NCBI GenBank assembly: GCA_045576855.1
Contig: JAZNHG010000013.1
Coordinates: 1-17,058 of the forward strand
Length of the DNA: 17,058 nt
Direction of reading: 5' to 3'
Source: Colimorpha sp045576855
Lineage (GTDB): Bacteria > Bacteroidota > Bacteroidia > Bacteroidales > P3
The first letter of the stretch is position 1; each line of letters starts with the position of its first letter. The notes beneath the pieces are model-generated. The model was given only the letters and a program-made list of their open reading frames with translations, was not told where the DNA came from and did not search any database. Shown here one piece after another: positions 7,460-15,142 of this stretch. Position numbers and translations under genes: made by a program.

Positions 7460-8353
7460 ATGGAGACAAAAGAAAGAGTAAAGAAGATGACCGTATGGAA
7501 CAACGGTTTTGTGCAACTGCTGGTCAATTTAGCACTGCTGGCGCTGACGGTATGGCTCTGCGTCCATTGGGGCGAGACCACCACCCTGGGCCAGGGCATC
7601 CTGATTGGTGTGCTGTGGGTGGTGTGGGGTCTGCACATCGCCGGCTTCAAGATGATGGTCATCCAGCCCAACCACGCACGTGTGCTCACCTTTTTCGGCC
7701 GCTATGTAGGCACTGTGCGCGACAACGGATTCTTCTGGACCAACCCCTTCTACCTGCGCAAAAAGATGAGCCTGCGCGCCGACAACATGGACGTGGAGCC
7801 CATCAAGGTGAACGACCGCAACGGCAACCCCATCATGATTGGTCTGGTGCTGGTGTGGCGTGTGGCCGACACCTACCGTGCCTGCTTCGACATCGAGGCC
7901 GAATCGTACCACAACTTCGTCGCCGTGCAGAGCGACTCGGCGCTGCGCAAGCTGGCCAGCCTCTACGCCTACGACAACCTGGAGGACCCGAACGAGGTGA
8001 CGCTGCGCAACGGCGGCGACGAAATCAACCGCCGCCTGGAGCAGGAAATCAGCAAACACCTGGAGATTGCCGGCATCGAAGTGGTCGAGGCCCGCATCAA
8101 CTATCTGGCCTATGCCCAGGAGATAGCCAGCGTGATGCTCAAGCGCCAGCAGGCCGAAGCCATCATAGCCGCCCGCGAAAAGATAGTGGAGGGCGCCGTC
8201 TCGATGGTGGACATGGCGCTGAAGAAACTCTCCGCCGGACATGTGGTGGAGATGGACGAGGAGCGCAAGGCCGCTATGGTGAGCAACCTGATGGTGGTGC
8301 TCTGCGGCGACGAAGGCGCCAGCCCCGTCATCAACACCGGCAGTATCTATTAA
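7460..8353 (+). CDS. SPFH/Band 7 (stomatin-prohibitin-like) membrane protein
   Basis: A 297-aa protein with two hydrophobic segments near the N-terminus (about residues 16-37 and 44-64), then an SPFH core starting at MMVIQPNHARVLTFFGRYVGTVRDNGFFWTNP and running to about residue 220. The core includes an ARINYLAYAQEIASVML helix and ends in AEAIIAAREKIVEGAVSMV, a conserved helix of this family. SPFH proteins assemble into ring- or cage-like membrane complexes that organise microdomains and proteases. It is the first gene of a tight operon behind a strong promoter; the ABC ATPase starts 2 bp after its stop. Function beyond membrane organisation cannot be read. The in-frame ATG at 7487 is a possible alternative start. 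Confidence 0.93.
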   Translation: METKERVKKMTVWNNGFVQLLVNLALLALTVWLCVHWGETTTLGQGILIGVLWVVWGLHIAGFKMMVIQPNHARVLTFFGRYVGTVRDNGFFWTNPFYLRKKMSLRADNMDVEPIKVNDRNGNPIMIGLVLVWRVADTYRACFDIEAESYHNFVAVQSDSALRKLASLYAYDNLEDPNEVTLRNGGDEINRRLEQEISKHLEIAGIEVVEARINYLAYAQEIASVMLKRQQAEAIIAAREKIVEGAVSMVDMALKKLSAGHVVEMDEERKAAMVSNLMVVLCGDEGASPVINTGSIY

Positions 8354-8355
8354 AA

Positions 8356-9144
8356 ATGAGAATTGAGATGGAAGAGATACTGAAAGTGGAAGGTCTATGC
8401 AAGACCTTCACATTGAGCCGCAAGCAGCAGAAGATAGAGCATGCCGACACGCGCCGCAAGGTGGCGGTGGACAACCTGACCTTCGAAGCCTACCGCGGCG
8501 AGATATTCGGCCTGCTCGGTCCCAACGGTGCCGGCAAGACCACCACCCTGCGCATGCTGTCCACACTAATACGCCCCGACAGCGGCGACGCCTGGCTCGA
8601 CGGATGCTCCGTGATGAACAGCCCCGCCGAAGTGCGCTCCAAAATAGGGTTTCTCACCTCCGAACTCAAGCTGGAGGACTTCTTCACACCCAACTATCTG
8701 TTCGACTTCTTCGGCCGCCTGCACGGCGTCGACGAGAGCACCTGCGCCCAGCGCAAGGCCGCCATGTTCAGCCGCTTCGGCATCGACCGCTTCGCCGAGG
8801 TCAAGGTGGCCAACCTCTCCACCGGCATGAAGCAGAAGCTCTCGCTGGTCATCTCGCTGGTACACGACCCCGAGGTCATCATCTTCGACGAGCCCACCAA
8901 CGGACTCGACGTGCTGACGGCCCGCACCGTGACCGACTACCTGCAGGAGTTGCGTGCCGCGGGCAAGACCATCATCCTCTCGACCCACATCTTCAGCCTG
9001 GTGGAGCGGCTTTGCGACCGTGTGGGCGTCATCATCGACGGCCGGCTTGTGGCTTGTGGAGCCCTTGCCGAGGTGTGCGACGGCATGCCTATCGAGGACC
9101 GTTTCTTCGAATTGTACAAAGAAGTGAAAGGAGGTGAAGAATGA
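8356..9144 (+). CDS. ABC transporter ATP-binding protein, NatA-like
   Basis: A 262-aa cytoplasmic ATPase with Walker A GPNGAGKT (55-62), signature LSTGMKQK (154-161), Walker B VIIFDEP (174-180), D-loop GLD and H-loop His211 (LSTH). After KIGFL the usual Q-loop glutamine is not present (KIGFLTSELKLEDFF); as I recall, NatA-type ATPases show this variation. Pairing with the next gene, whose start overlaps by ATGA, indicates an ABC-2 exporter resembling NatAB. The substrate could be sodium, a drug or a lipid and cannot be decided. ATG 8356 is used; ATG 8368 (MEEILKVEG) is an alternative. The same frame stays open far upstream across the SPFH gene, but that part is a shadow. Confidence 0.96.
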   Translation: MRIEMEEILKVEGLCKTFTLSRKQQKIEHADTRRKVAVDNLTFEAYRGEIFGLLGPNGAGKTTTLRMLSTLIRPDSGDAWLDGCSVMNSPAEVRSKIGFLTSELKLEDFFTPNYLFDFFGRLHGVDESTCAQRKAAMFSRFGIDRFAEVKVANLSTGMKQKLSLVISLVHDPEVIIFDEPTNGLDVLTARTVTDYLQELRAAGKTIILSTHIFSLVERLCDRVGVIIDGRLVACGALAEVCDGMPIEDRFFELYKEVKGGEE

Positions 9145-10322
9145 AAAAAAGCAACACTTGGACTATCATCAGCAAAGAGTTTGCCCGATTCTTCGGCGAC
9201 CGCCAGTTGCTGTTCACCACGGTCATTATGCCGGGCCTGCTCATCTATGTGATATATAGCCTGATGGGGGTAGGCATACAGCAGATGGTCACCGAGGGAC
9301 AGGACGAGACAGTCACCCTCACAGTGGAGAATATGCCACAGAGCATGGCCCCCATGCTGAACACCATCGACAGTAGTATGGTGATTTTGGAGCAGCCTTT
9401 CGGTGACGACGACATCGCTCAACTGGAGGAGAAAGACATCAACGCCGTGCTGCTACGCTTCCCCGAGGGATTCGACCAACTGGAGGCACCCGAACCCGGC
9501 CTGCCAGTACCCAACGTGGAAATCTATTACAACTCCACCAACAACGCCTCGTCGCGCGTCTACTACACCCTCAACTCCCTGCTGTCCAACTACGGACGGC
9601 CCTTCACCATCAACGTGCCGCAGAGCGAGGAGCAGCGCTTCGACCAGGCCAGCGACGAGAGTATCGGCGCCATGATTTGGAGCAAGATGCTGCCCATGCT
9701 GATTATCATGATGCTCTTCAGCGGCGTCATGGCCATCGCGCCCAGCAGCATCGCCGGCGAGAAGGAGCGCGGCACCATAGCCACCCTGCTCGTCACCCCC
9801 ATGCGGCGCAACGAGCTGGCCCTGGGCAAGATTATCTCCCTCAGCGGCATAGCCCTACTGAGCGGCATCTCCAGCTTCATCGGCATCGCCCTGTCGCTAC
9901 CCAAGATGGTCAGCGGCGAGGGGGTGGACTACTCCAGCCTGGGCTTCCACTACACCACGGCCGACTACGTAGCGCTGCTACTGGTCATCTTCGCCTCGGT
10001 ACTCATCATGGCCTCGGCCGTCAGCATCCTCTCGGCTTTGGCCAAGGATGTAAAGAATGCCGGCACAATGGTGACGCCCTTCATGCTGGTGGTCATGCTG
10101 GCCGGCCTGCTGCCGATGTTCCAGAACGGCGCCTCAGAGAACCTGCTGGTTTACCTCATCCCCTTCTACAACAGCATTGAGGTGATGGTGGCCGTCTTCG
10201 CCCACGAGATACAATGGATGCCCGTCATTGTCACCGTCTGCTCCAACATGGTCTATACCGGCATTGCCGTTTGGGGTCTCACCAAGATGTTCAACAGCGA
10301 AAAAGTGATGTTTGCCCGATGA
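9141..10322 (+). CDS. ABC-2 type transporter permease, NatB-like
   Basis: A 393-aa integral membrane protein. It has one N-terminal membrane helix (about 23-46), a large extracytoplasmic loop (about 47-175), then five or six helices beginning at IWSKMLPMLIIMMLFSGVMA. The cytoplasmic motif GEKERGTIATLLVTPM following the second helix is the coupling element characteristic of NatB/ABC-2 permeases. It overlaps the ATPase stop by ATGA and its own stop overlaps the next start by ATGA, implying translational coupling. With the ATPase it forms one exporter. Substrate unknown; a sodium exporter assignment would be by family resemblance only. Confidence 0.94.
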   Translation: MKKSNTWTIISKEFARFFGDRQLLFTTVIMPGLLIYVIYSLMGVGIQQMVTEGQDETVTLTVENMPQSMAPMLNTIDSSMVILEQPFGDDDIAQLEEKDINAVLLRFPEGFDQLEAPEPGLPVPNVEIYYNSTNNASSRVYYTLNSLLSNYGRPFTINVPQSEEQRFDQASDESIGAMIWSKMLPMLIIMMLFSGVMAIAPSSIAGEKERGTIATLLVTPMRRNELALGKIISLSGIALLSGISSFIGIALSLPKMVSGEGVDYSSLGFHYTTADYVALLLVIFASVLIMASAVSILSALAKDVKNAGTMVTPFMLVVMLAGLLPMFQNGASENLLVYLIPFYNSIEVMVAVFAHEIQWMPVIVTVCSNMVYTGIAVWGLTKMFNSEKVMFAR

Positions 10323-11833
10323 AGAAGAACTTTGCACTGCGAATCGACTCGGAAGTCTACGACGCCATCGAACGGTGGGCCGCGGACGAGTTCCGCAGTA
10401 CCAACGGGCAAATAGAATGGATTATCGCCGAGGCACTCAAGAAAGCCAAACGTTTCCCTAAACAGATGAAGAAGTTAACCATCCTGATACTGATGTGTCT
10501 GGGCCTGTCGGCCCAGGCACAGTGGTACGACGCGCTGAGTCAGAAGACGGGCCTCGTACTCAGCCTCCACCTCACCGATACCGCCGTCAATCTCTACAGC
10601 CCCCTGCAGAGCGCCGACCCCATCCCCGCCAGCCAGTGGAGTCTGAGCGGCGACACCCTCAGCATCCACTGCAAGAGCATCGGCTTCAAGGCCGTCCTCG
10701 TGCGCCGCGACAGCACCCTCGTGGGCTACTGGAAGCAGGGCCTCCTCAAGGAGGACATCACTTTCTATCCCACCGACACCCTCTTCAGCCTGAAACGTCC
10801 GCAGACGCCGCAGCCACCCTACGTCTTCGAGGAGCAGACCGTCAGCACCGACTACACCGACAGCCAGGGCAACCCCGTCCATCTGGAGGGCACCCTCACC
10901 TACCCCCGCGCCGACAACCCTAGCCCCCGTGCCGACGGCATCAGCCGTCGGCCCTACCCCACCCTGGTGCTCGTCAGCGGCAGCGGCCAGCAAAACCGCG
11001 ACGAAGAACTCTTCCAGCATCGTCCCTTCCTTGTGCTAGCTGACTACCTGGCCAGGCATGGCATCGCCGTGCTGCGCTACGACGACCGCGGCGTGGGTGC
11101 AAGCACCGGTCCTCTCGACAGTGCCGACACGCGTCTCTTCGCCGAGGACGCCGAGGCCATGCTCCGCGCCCTGAAGGGCAACCCGCACGTCGACCCAACC
11201 CGCCTCGGCATCGGTGGCCACAGCGAAGGCGGCGCCATCGCGTCAATGGTGGCGGCACGCAACAAGGATGTAAAGTACGTGGTGATGCTGGCCGGACAGG
11301 GCTGCACGGGACTTGACGTGATGCTGCAGCAGAATGAAGCCATCTACCGCGCCGCCGGCCTCAGCGAGCGTCTGCTCGCCGTACGCCTGGCCTGCATGCG
11401 CGAAATGTTCAGCCTGCCCGTCGGCAGCAAGCAGAAGGACTACAAGGCCGTCATCGACCGCCACACCGCCGGCCTCACCAAGGCCGAGGTCGACAGCATC
11501 GGCCTTGGCCGTGGCAGCGCCACCGCCATGAAGCAGCAGCTCGAAAGCCGCTGGATGCAAGCTTTCCTCACCCTCGACCCAGCGGAGTATCTACCCACGG
11601 TGAAGGTGCCGGTACTGGCCCTGAACGGCACCAAGGACCGCCAGGTAGTCTGCAAGCCCAACCTGCAGCGCGTCAAGGCCCTCTGTCCGCAGGCCGACTG
11701 CCGCGAGCTGCCGGACCTCAACCACCTATTCCAGCACTGCACCACCGGCGGCACCGACGAATACCTCCTCATCGAGGAGACCTTCGCCCCCGAAGCCATG
11801 CAGGCCATCGTCGACTTTATACTGAAACAATGA
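10319..11833 (+). CDS. Ribbon-helix-helix domain fused in frame to an alpha/beta hydrolase
   Basis: One open frame of 504 codons. Residues 1-49 (NFALRIDSEVYDAIERWAAD..., ending KKAKRFPKQ) form an Arc-like ribbon-helix-helix (RHH) DNA-binding domain of a type that in Bacteroidota is usually a free ~50-aa protein. With no stop codon the frame runs straight into a signal peptide (MKKLTILILMCLGLSAQAQ) and a complete hydrolase. If translated from ATG 10319, the product would put a DNA-binding domain before a membrane-crossing signal sequence. If translation restarts at ATG 10466, a separate secreted hydrolase is made. The start overlaps the permease stop by ATGA. I cannot tell which product dominates; two products, or loss of an ancestral stop codon, both fit. 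Confidence 0.7.
   Translation: MKKNFALRIDSEVYDAIERWAADEFRSTNGQIEWIIAEALKKAKRFPKQMKKLTILILMCLGLSAQAQWYDALSQKTGLVLSLHLTDTAVNLYSPLQSADPIPASQWSLSGDTLSIHCKSIGFKAVLVRRDSTLVGYWKQGLLKEDITFYPTDTLFSLKRPQTPQPPYVFEEQTVSTDYTDSQGNPVHLEGTLTYPRADNPSPRADGISRRPYPTLVLVSGSGQQNRDEELFQHRPFLVLADYLARHGIAVLRYDDRGVGASTGPLDSADTRLFAEDAEAMLRALKGNPHVDPTRLGIGGHSEGGAIASMVAARNKDVKYVVMLAGQGCTGLDVMLQQNEAIYRAAGLSERLLAVRLACMREMFSLPVGSKQKDYKAVIDRHTAGLTKAEVDSIGLGRGSATAMKQQLESRWMQAFLTLDPAEYLPTVKVPVLALNGTKDRQVVCKPNLQRVKALCPQADCRELPDLNHLFQHCTTGGTDEYLLIEETFAPEAMQAIVDFILKQ
10466..11833 (+). CDS. Exported alpha/beta hydrolase (alternative internal start)
   Basis: From the internal ATG the product is 455 aa with a classic signal peptide: KK, hydrophobic LTILILMCLGLS, and cleavage after AQA. 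An N-terminal beta-rich region (about 20-140) precedes the hydrolase core: LVLVSGSGQQNRDEE near the oxyanion region, VLRYDDRGVGAS, nucleophile elbow GGHSEGG with Ser253, the acid in LNGTKDRQVV and the catalytic His in LPDLNHLFQH. This is the S33/DLH-like family common in Bacteroidota, and the protein is expected in the periplasm. The substrate, perhaps an acyl ester or peptide, is unknown. The last gene of the operon overlaps its stop by ATGA. The signal peptide makes this start very likely to be used. Confidence 0.85.
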   Translation: MKKLTILILMCLGLSAQAQWYDALSQKTGLVLSLHLTDTAVNLYSPLQSADPIPASQWSLSGDTLSIHCKSIGFKAVLVRRDSTLVGYWKQGLLKEDITFYPTDTLFSLKRPQTPQPPYVFEEQTVSTDYTDSQGNPVHLEGTLTYPRADNPSPRADGISRRPYPTLVLVSGSGQQNRDEELFQHRPFLVLADYLARHGIAVLRYDDRGVGASTGPLDSADTRLFAEDAEAMLRALKGNPHVDPTRLGIGGHSEGGAIASMVAARNKDVKYVVMLAGQGCTGLDVMLQQNEAIYRAAGLSERLLAVRLACMREMFSLPVGSKQKDYKAVIDRHTAGLTKAEVDSIGLGRGSATAMKQQLESRWMQAFLTLDPAEYLPTVKVPVLALNGTKDRQVVCKPNLQRVKALCPQADCRELPDLNHLFQHCTTGGTDEYLLIEETFAPEAMQAIVDFILKQ

Positions 11834-12348
11834 ACAAGCCAGCCCACGAGCGTCACCGCTCGCTCTACACCACCTTCGTCATCGGCGCCGCCATCGTCGT
11901 CGGCCTCTGCTTCCTCGCACTGATGCGACTGCCCGGCAACTCGCTGGCCACACGCCTCGGCCTCGCCGCCGTGGTGATCGTGGTCAATATCTTATTTGCG
12001 CTGATGATGAATGTCTACCCGCGTCTGGAAGGTGAGGGAAAGCCAAGAAAAGCACTCCGAAAGCCACTGGTACCATCCATTCCCGACCCCGACGGACTCC
12101 GCTGGATCACCGCCGGTGCCTGGACGTTGTGCTTCGCCCTGATGTGGCTGGCCATCACCGCCTACATCCTGCACGGCCACACGGTCTGGACTCTCATCCT
12201 CCCGCTGGCCTTCCTCCTGCTGGTCATGGCCGCCGTCGACCTGACAGTCAACATCCGCCTCTTCCGTGCCGCCGGCCGTCCGGTGACAGGGTTGGTAGTC
12301 CTCTACACCCTCGGCGAACTCCTCGACATAGTGTTGTTCTTCTGCTAG
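11830..12348 (+). CDS. Polytopic membrane protein of unknown function
   Basis: A 172-aa protein with four clear hydrophobic segments (about residues 13-32, 40-61, 91-113 and 119-141) and a probable fifth (about 152-171). A short basic, Pro-containing loop follows helix 2 (KPRKALRKPLVPSIPDPDG). I do not recognise the family. It is translationally coupled to the hydrolase through ATGA and ends the SPFH-ABC operon, so it may work with the exporter or hydrolase. Its stop codon overlaps that of the convergent radical SAM gene (CTAG), leaving no room for a terminator between them. Confidence 0.85.
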   Translation: MNKPAHERHRSLYTTFVIGAAIVVGLCFLALMRLPGNSLATRLGLAAVVIVVNILFALMMNVYPRLEGEGKPRKALRKPLVPSIPDPDGLRWITAGAWTLCFALMWLAITAYILHGHTVWTLILPLAFLLLVMAAVDLTVNIRLFRAAGRPVTGLVVLYTLGELLDIVLFFC

Positions 12349-13118
12349 TTGTCCTCCACGGCGCCTTTGATCTGCACCTTGGTGATGCCCTCGTCGATGA
12401 TCGGTCTGACGAGGGCTTTCATCTCTGCGGGGCTGAACTTCTCCAGGCCCTGCATCGGCGTGGCGCGGTCGATGGTGTAGACCATCCACTCGCGGGGACG
12501 CAGCAGCCGCACGATGTCCATCAACCCCTCCACCACCTCGGGGCGCGACGAGTCAAATCCGTTGCCCCGCAGCATGCAGGTCTGCAGCACGAAGTCACCC
12601 TCGAAGCGTTTCAGGGCCTCGACCACGCGGGCCACGTCGTAGCCCGGTGCCGGCATGTTTATCTTCTCAATCAGCTCGTTGGTGGGGGCGTCTATCTTCA
12701 TGATGGGGTTGTCTACCCGGCGCAGCGCCTCAAAGACCTGCGGCAGGTGCACCCGCGTGGCGTTGCTCAACACGCTCACCTTGGCCTGCGGGTAGTGCTG
12801 GTCGCGCAGACGCAGCGTGTCGTCGATGATCTGCGGGAACTCGGGGTTCAGCGTGGGCTCGCCGTCACCGCTGAAGGTGATGCTGTCCACCGGCGTACCC
12901 TCCTTCACCAACTTGACCAGCATCCGCTCCAGGTCGGTGCGCACCTTCTCGGCTGTGGGCAGCACGGTGTCGTTGCGCCCGTCGCGGTTCCAGCCGCACT
13001 CGCAGTAAATGCAGTCGAAGTTGCATATCTTGCCCCGTTCGGGCAGGAGGTTGATGCCAAGCGAACTGCCGAGCCGCCGGCTGAATATGGGTCCAAATAC
13101 TGTCTCTTCGCGTATCAT
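12345..13118 (-). CDS. Radical SAM protein (COG0731-like Fe-S oxidoreductase)
   Basis: A 257-aa protein with the radical SAM cluster motif C-x3-C-x2-C (CNFDCIYC, Cys32, Cys36, Cys39), the glycine-rich SAM-binding segment FSGDGEPTLNP and a downstream SNATRVHLP strand, consistent with a TIM-barrel core. The N-terminal signature FGPIFSRRLGSSLGINLLP is typical of a Bacteroidota family related to COG0731 (TYW1-like). It has no obvious SPASM domain or auxiliary-cluster Cys motif. The reaction is unknown. It is downstream of the aldolase terminator, so it probably has its own promoter in 13119-13180, though I find no good TAnnTTTG there. Its stop overlaps the convergent gene's stop. Confidence 0.93.
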   Translation of the reverse strand: MIREETVFGPIFSRRLGSSLGINLLPERGKICNFDCIYCECGWNRDGRNDTVLPTAEKVRTDLERMLVKLVKEGTPVDSITFSGDGEPTLNPEFPQIIDDTLRLRDQHYPQAKVSVLSNATRVHLPQVFEALRRVDNPIMKIDAPTNELIEKINMPAPGYDVARVVEALKRFEGDFVLQTCMLRGNGFDSSRPEVVEGLMDIVRLLRPREWMVYTIDRATPMQGLEKFSPAEMKALVRPIIDEGITKVQIKGAVEDN

Positions 13119-13180
13119 ATCCGGTTATTTTTTATCCTTATTAACGCACTTTCCTACCATAAAATTGTATCCCGTCGTAC

Positions 13181-13216
13181 AAAAAAGGAGGGCGCTCCGA
13201 CTTTCGAAGGCCCTCC
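13181..13216 (-). terminator. Rho-independent terminator of fba
   Basis: On the minus strand GGAGGGC (13210-13216) pairs with GCCCTCC (13187-13193), followed by TTTTTT (13186-13181). It lies 21 bp after the aldolase stop codon. Confidence 0.88.
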
Positions 13217-13237
13217 GATGGGTGTATCCAATGTGGA

Positions 13238-14236
13238 TTAAAGCTTGTCGTTCGAGCCAAGCACGTTGACAATCTTGTGGATGTACATCTTCTTCATGCT
13301 CTCGCGGGCAGGTTTCAGATACTGACGCGGGTCGAAGTGGTCGGGATGCTCAGCCAGGTGCTTGCGGATGGCGGCGGTCATGGCCAGACGGCTGTCGCTG
13401 TCGATGTTAATCTTGCAGACGGCGCTCTTGGCAGCCTTGCGCAGCTGCTCCTCGGGAATACCCACAGCAGCCTTCAGGGCGCCACCGTTGGCGTTGATGG
13501 TGTCCACCTCGTCCTGCGGCACCGAGCTGGAGCCGTGGAGCACGATGGGGAATCCGGGCAGCTTCTTCTCGATAGCCTCGAGCACGTCGAAGGCCAGCGG
13601 CGGGGGCAGCAGACGGCCCGTCTTGGGGTCGACGGTGCACTGTTCGGGCTTGAACTTGTAGGCGCCGTGGCTGGTGCCGATGCTGATGGCCAGCGAGTCG
13701 CAGCCGGTGCGGGTGGCGAAGTCGATGACCTCTTCGGGCTTGGTATAGTGGCTCACCTCGGAGGCCACCTCGTCCTCTACGCCGGCCAGCACGCCGAGCT
13801 CACACTCCACCGTGACGTCGTACTTGTGGGCATACTCCACCACCTGACGCGAAATCTTGATATTTTCCTCATAGGGCAGAGCACTGCCGTCGTACATCAC
13901 CGAGCTGAAGCCCATGTCGATGCAGCTCTTGCAGGTCTCGAAGCTGTCGCCGTGGTCCAGGTGCAGCACTATCTGCGGATTGGGACAACCGAGCTCCTTG
14001 GCGTACTCGACGGCACCCTCGGCCATGTAGCGCAGCAGGGTGGGGTTGGCATAGTCGCGTGCGCCCTTGCTCACCTGCAGGATGACGGGGCTCTTGGTCT
14101 CGACAGCAGCCTGGATGATGGCCTGCATCTGCTCCATATTGTTGAAGTTGAAGGCGGGGATGGCGTAACCGCCATTGACGGCTTTCTTGAACATCTCGCG
14201 GGTGTTCACCAAGCCTATTTTCTTGTAATCTACCAT
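13238..14236 (-). CDS. fba: Fructose-bisphosphate aldolase, class II
   Basis: Cleaves fructose 1,6-bisphosphate to dihydroxyacetone phosphate and glyceraldehyde 3-phosphate in glycolysis, and acts in reverse in gluconeogenesis. The 332-aa protein carries HLDHG (residues 92-96, catalytic Asp94 and zinc ligand His95), the VMYDGSALP segment, VECELG (metal-site glutamates), GTSHGAYKF (zinc ligand His190), VLHGSSS (zinc ligand His234) and the phosphate-binding NIDSD. The length and the long 160-215 loop fit a bacterial class IIB enzyme. It has its own promoter and a strong terminator, so it is a single-gene unit. The leader is A-rich and contains two copies of CAACAACAAT. Confidence 0.97.
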   Translation of the reverse strand: MVDYKKIGLVNTREMFKKAVNGGYAIPAFNFNNMEQMQAIIQAAVETKSPVILQVSKGARDYANPTLLRYMAEGAVEYAKELGCPNPQIVLHLDHGDSFETCKSCIDMGFSSVMYDGSALPYEENIKISRQVVEYAHKYDVTVECELGVLAGVEDEVASEVSHYTKPEEVIDFATRTGCDSLAISIGTSHGAYKFKPEQCTVDPKTGRLLPPPLAFDVLEAIEKKLPGFPIVLHGSSSVPQDEVDTINANGGALKAAVGIPEEQLRKAAKSAVCKINIDSDSRLAMTAAIRKHLAEHPDHFDPRQYLKPARESMKKMYIHKIVNVLGSNDKL

Positions 14237-14273
14237 ATTGTTGTTGTTTTAATTGTTGTTGATTTTGATTTTG

Positions 14274-14304
14274 CAAAAGTACATATTATATTTTACATGG
14301 CAAA
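14274..14304 (-). promoter_or_regulatory. Promoter of fba
   Basis: On the minus strand TTTG (14301-14304) and TACTTTTG (14274-14281) are 19 bp apart, matching the Bacteroidota consensus. It sits between the ispE stop and the fba start, so the aldolase is not dependent on the upstream operon. The leader of roughly 30 nt is A/C-rich. Confidence 0.85.
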
Positions 14305-14306
14305 AT

Positions 14307-15104
14307 TTATTTCTCGAAGAGGCCGAAGACGGCGGCGCCGCTGCCGGTCATACTGGCATAGAGGGCGCCGCGGCGGTACATCTCCTCCTTGAGGGCGGCG
14401 ATGGCGGGGTGGGCGGGGAAGACCGAAGCCTCGAAGTCGTTGACGATAAGGTCGCGCCACTCGGCGACGGGACGGCGGACGGCCTCGCGCAGGTCGGGCC
14501 GAGGCTGGCCGAAGCGCGACCGGTCGATTCCGGCATAGGCTTCCTTGGTCGAAACATGCTCGTCCGCCGGAATCTCGATGGCGATGCGGTAGGCGCCGAG
14601 GTCGAGGCCGATGGGCGACAGGCGGTCGCCGATGCCGGTGGCATAGGCCGGACGGTTCCGGACGAAGAAGGCGCAGTCGGCCCCCAGACGGGCGGCGCGG
14701 AGCTCGAGGTCGGCGTCGGTGAGGCCGAGGGAGAACATCTCGCTCAGCATACGCAGGGTGAAGGCGGCGTCCGACGACCCGCCCCCCAGTCCGGCACCGA
14801 AGGGGATGCCCTTGCGCAGACGGATGGCCACGGCGGGGATGCCATACTCCTCGTGCAGGAGACGCCATGCCCGCACACAGAGGTTGTCGTCGGGGGCGTT
14901 GTCCAGCGGCAGGCCGTCCTGGGTCATGCGCGGCGCAAGCGCCGCGCCACCCGACAAAGCGGCGGGGGACAGCTCGGTGACCTCCAGCTCGTCGCAGAGG
15001 TCGGACACCGGCAGGAAGAGGGTCTCCAGATCGTGGTAGCCGTCGGCACGGCGGCCGACGATGTGCAGGCCGAGGTTTATCTTGCAGTTTGGATAGGTAA
15101 TCAT
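14307..15104 (-). CDS. ispE: 4-diphosphocytidyl-2-C-methyl-D-erythritol kinase
   Basis: GHMP kinase of the MEP isoprenoid pathway; it phosphorylates the 2-hydroxyl of CDP-methylerythritol using ATP. The 265-aa product shows the N-terminal catalytic Lys8 in YPNCKINLGLHIVGRRADGYH, the ATP-binding PFGAGLGGGSSDAA (about 101-114), catalytic Asp143 in LGADCAFFV, the YATGIGD segment and the C-terminal ASMTGSGAAVFGLF. ATG 15104 is preferred to the adjacent in-frame GTG at 15107. It is separated from phoH by about 30 bp filled with a 7-bp tandem array and is probably co-transcribed with it. The protein is short, but all kinase motifs are present. Confidence 0.96.
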   Translation of the reverse strand: MITYPNCKINLGLHIVGRRADGYHDLETLFLPVSDLCDELEVTELSPAALSGGAALAPRMTQDGLPLDNAPDDNLCVRAWRLLHEEYGIPAVAIRLRKGIPFGAGLGGGSSDAAFTLRMLSEMFSLGLTDADLELRAARLGADCAFFVRNRPAYATGIGDRLSPIGLDLGAYRIAIEIPADEHVSTKEAYAGIDRSRFGQPRPDLREAVRRPVAEWRDLIVNDFEASVFPAHPAIAALKEEMYRRGALYASMTGSGAAVFGLFEK

Positions 15105-15107
15105 CAC

Positions 15108-15142
15108 CCTTAAACCTTAAACCTTAAACCCTAAACTCTAAA
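15108..15142. repeat. 7-bp telomere-like tandem array between phoH and ispE
   Basis: Five consecutive heptamers: CCTTAAA, CCTTAAA, CCTTAAA, CCCTAAA, CTCTAAA. They fill the whole gap between the phoH stop and the ispE start, and the phoH stop codon (15138-15140) lies in the last unit. The likeness to eukaryotic telomere repeats is coincidental. On the transcribed strand the array is GGTTTAA-like and cannot form a strong hairpin. Confidence 0.85.

Noticed and set aside
12129..13241. A 370-codon plus-strand frame opposite the radical SAM gene
   Set aside because: It is the antisense of a recognisable radical SAM protein and has no family features of its own.
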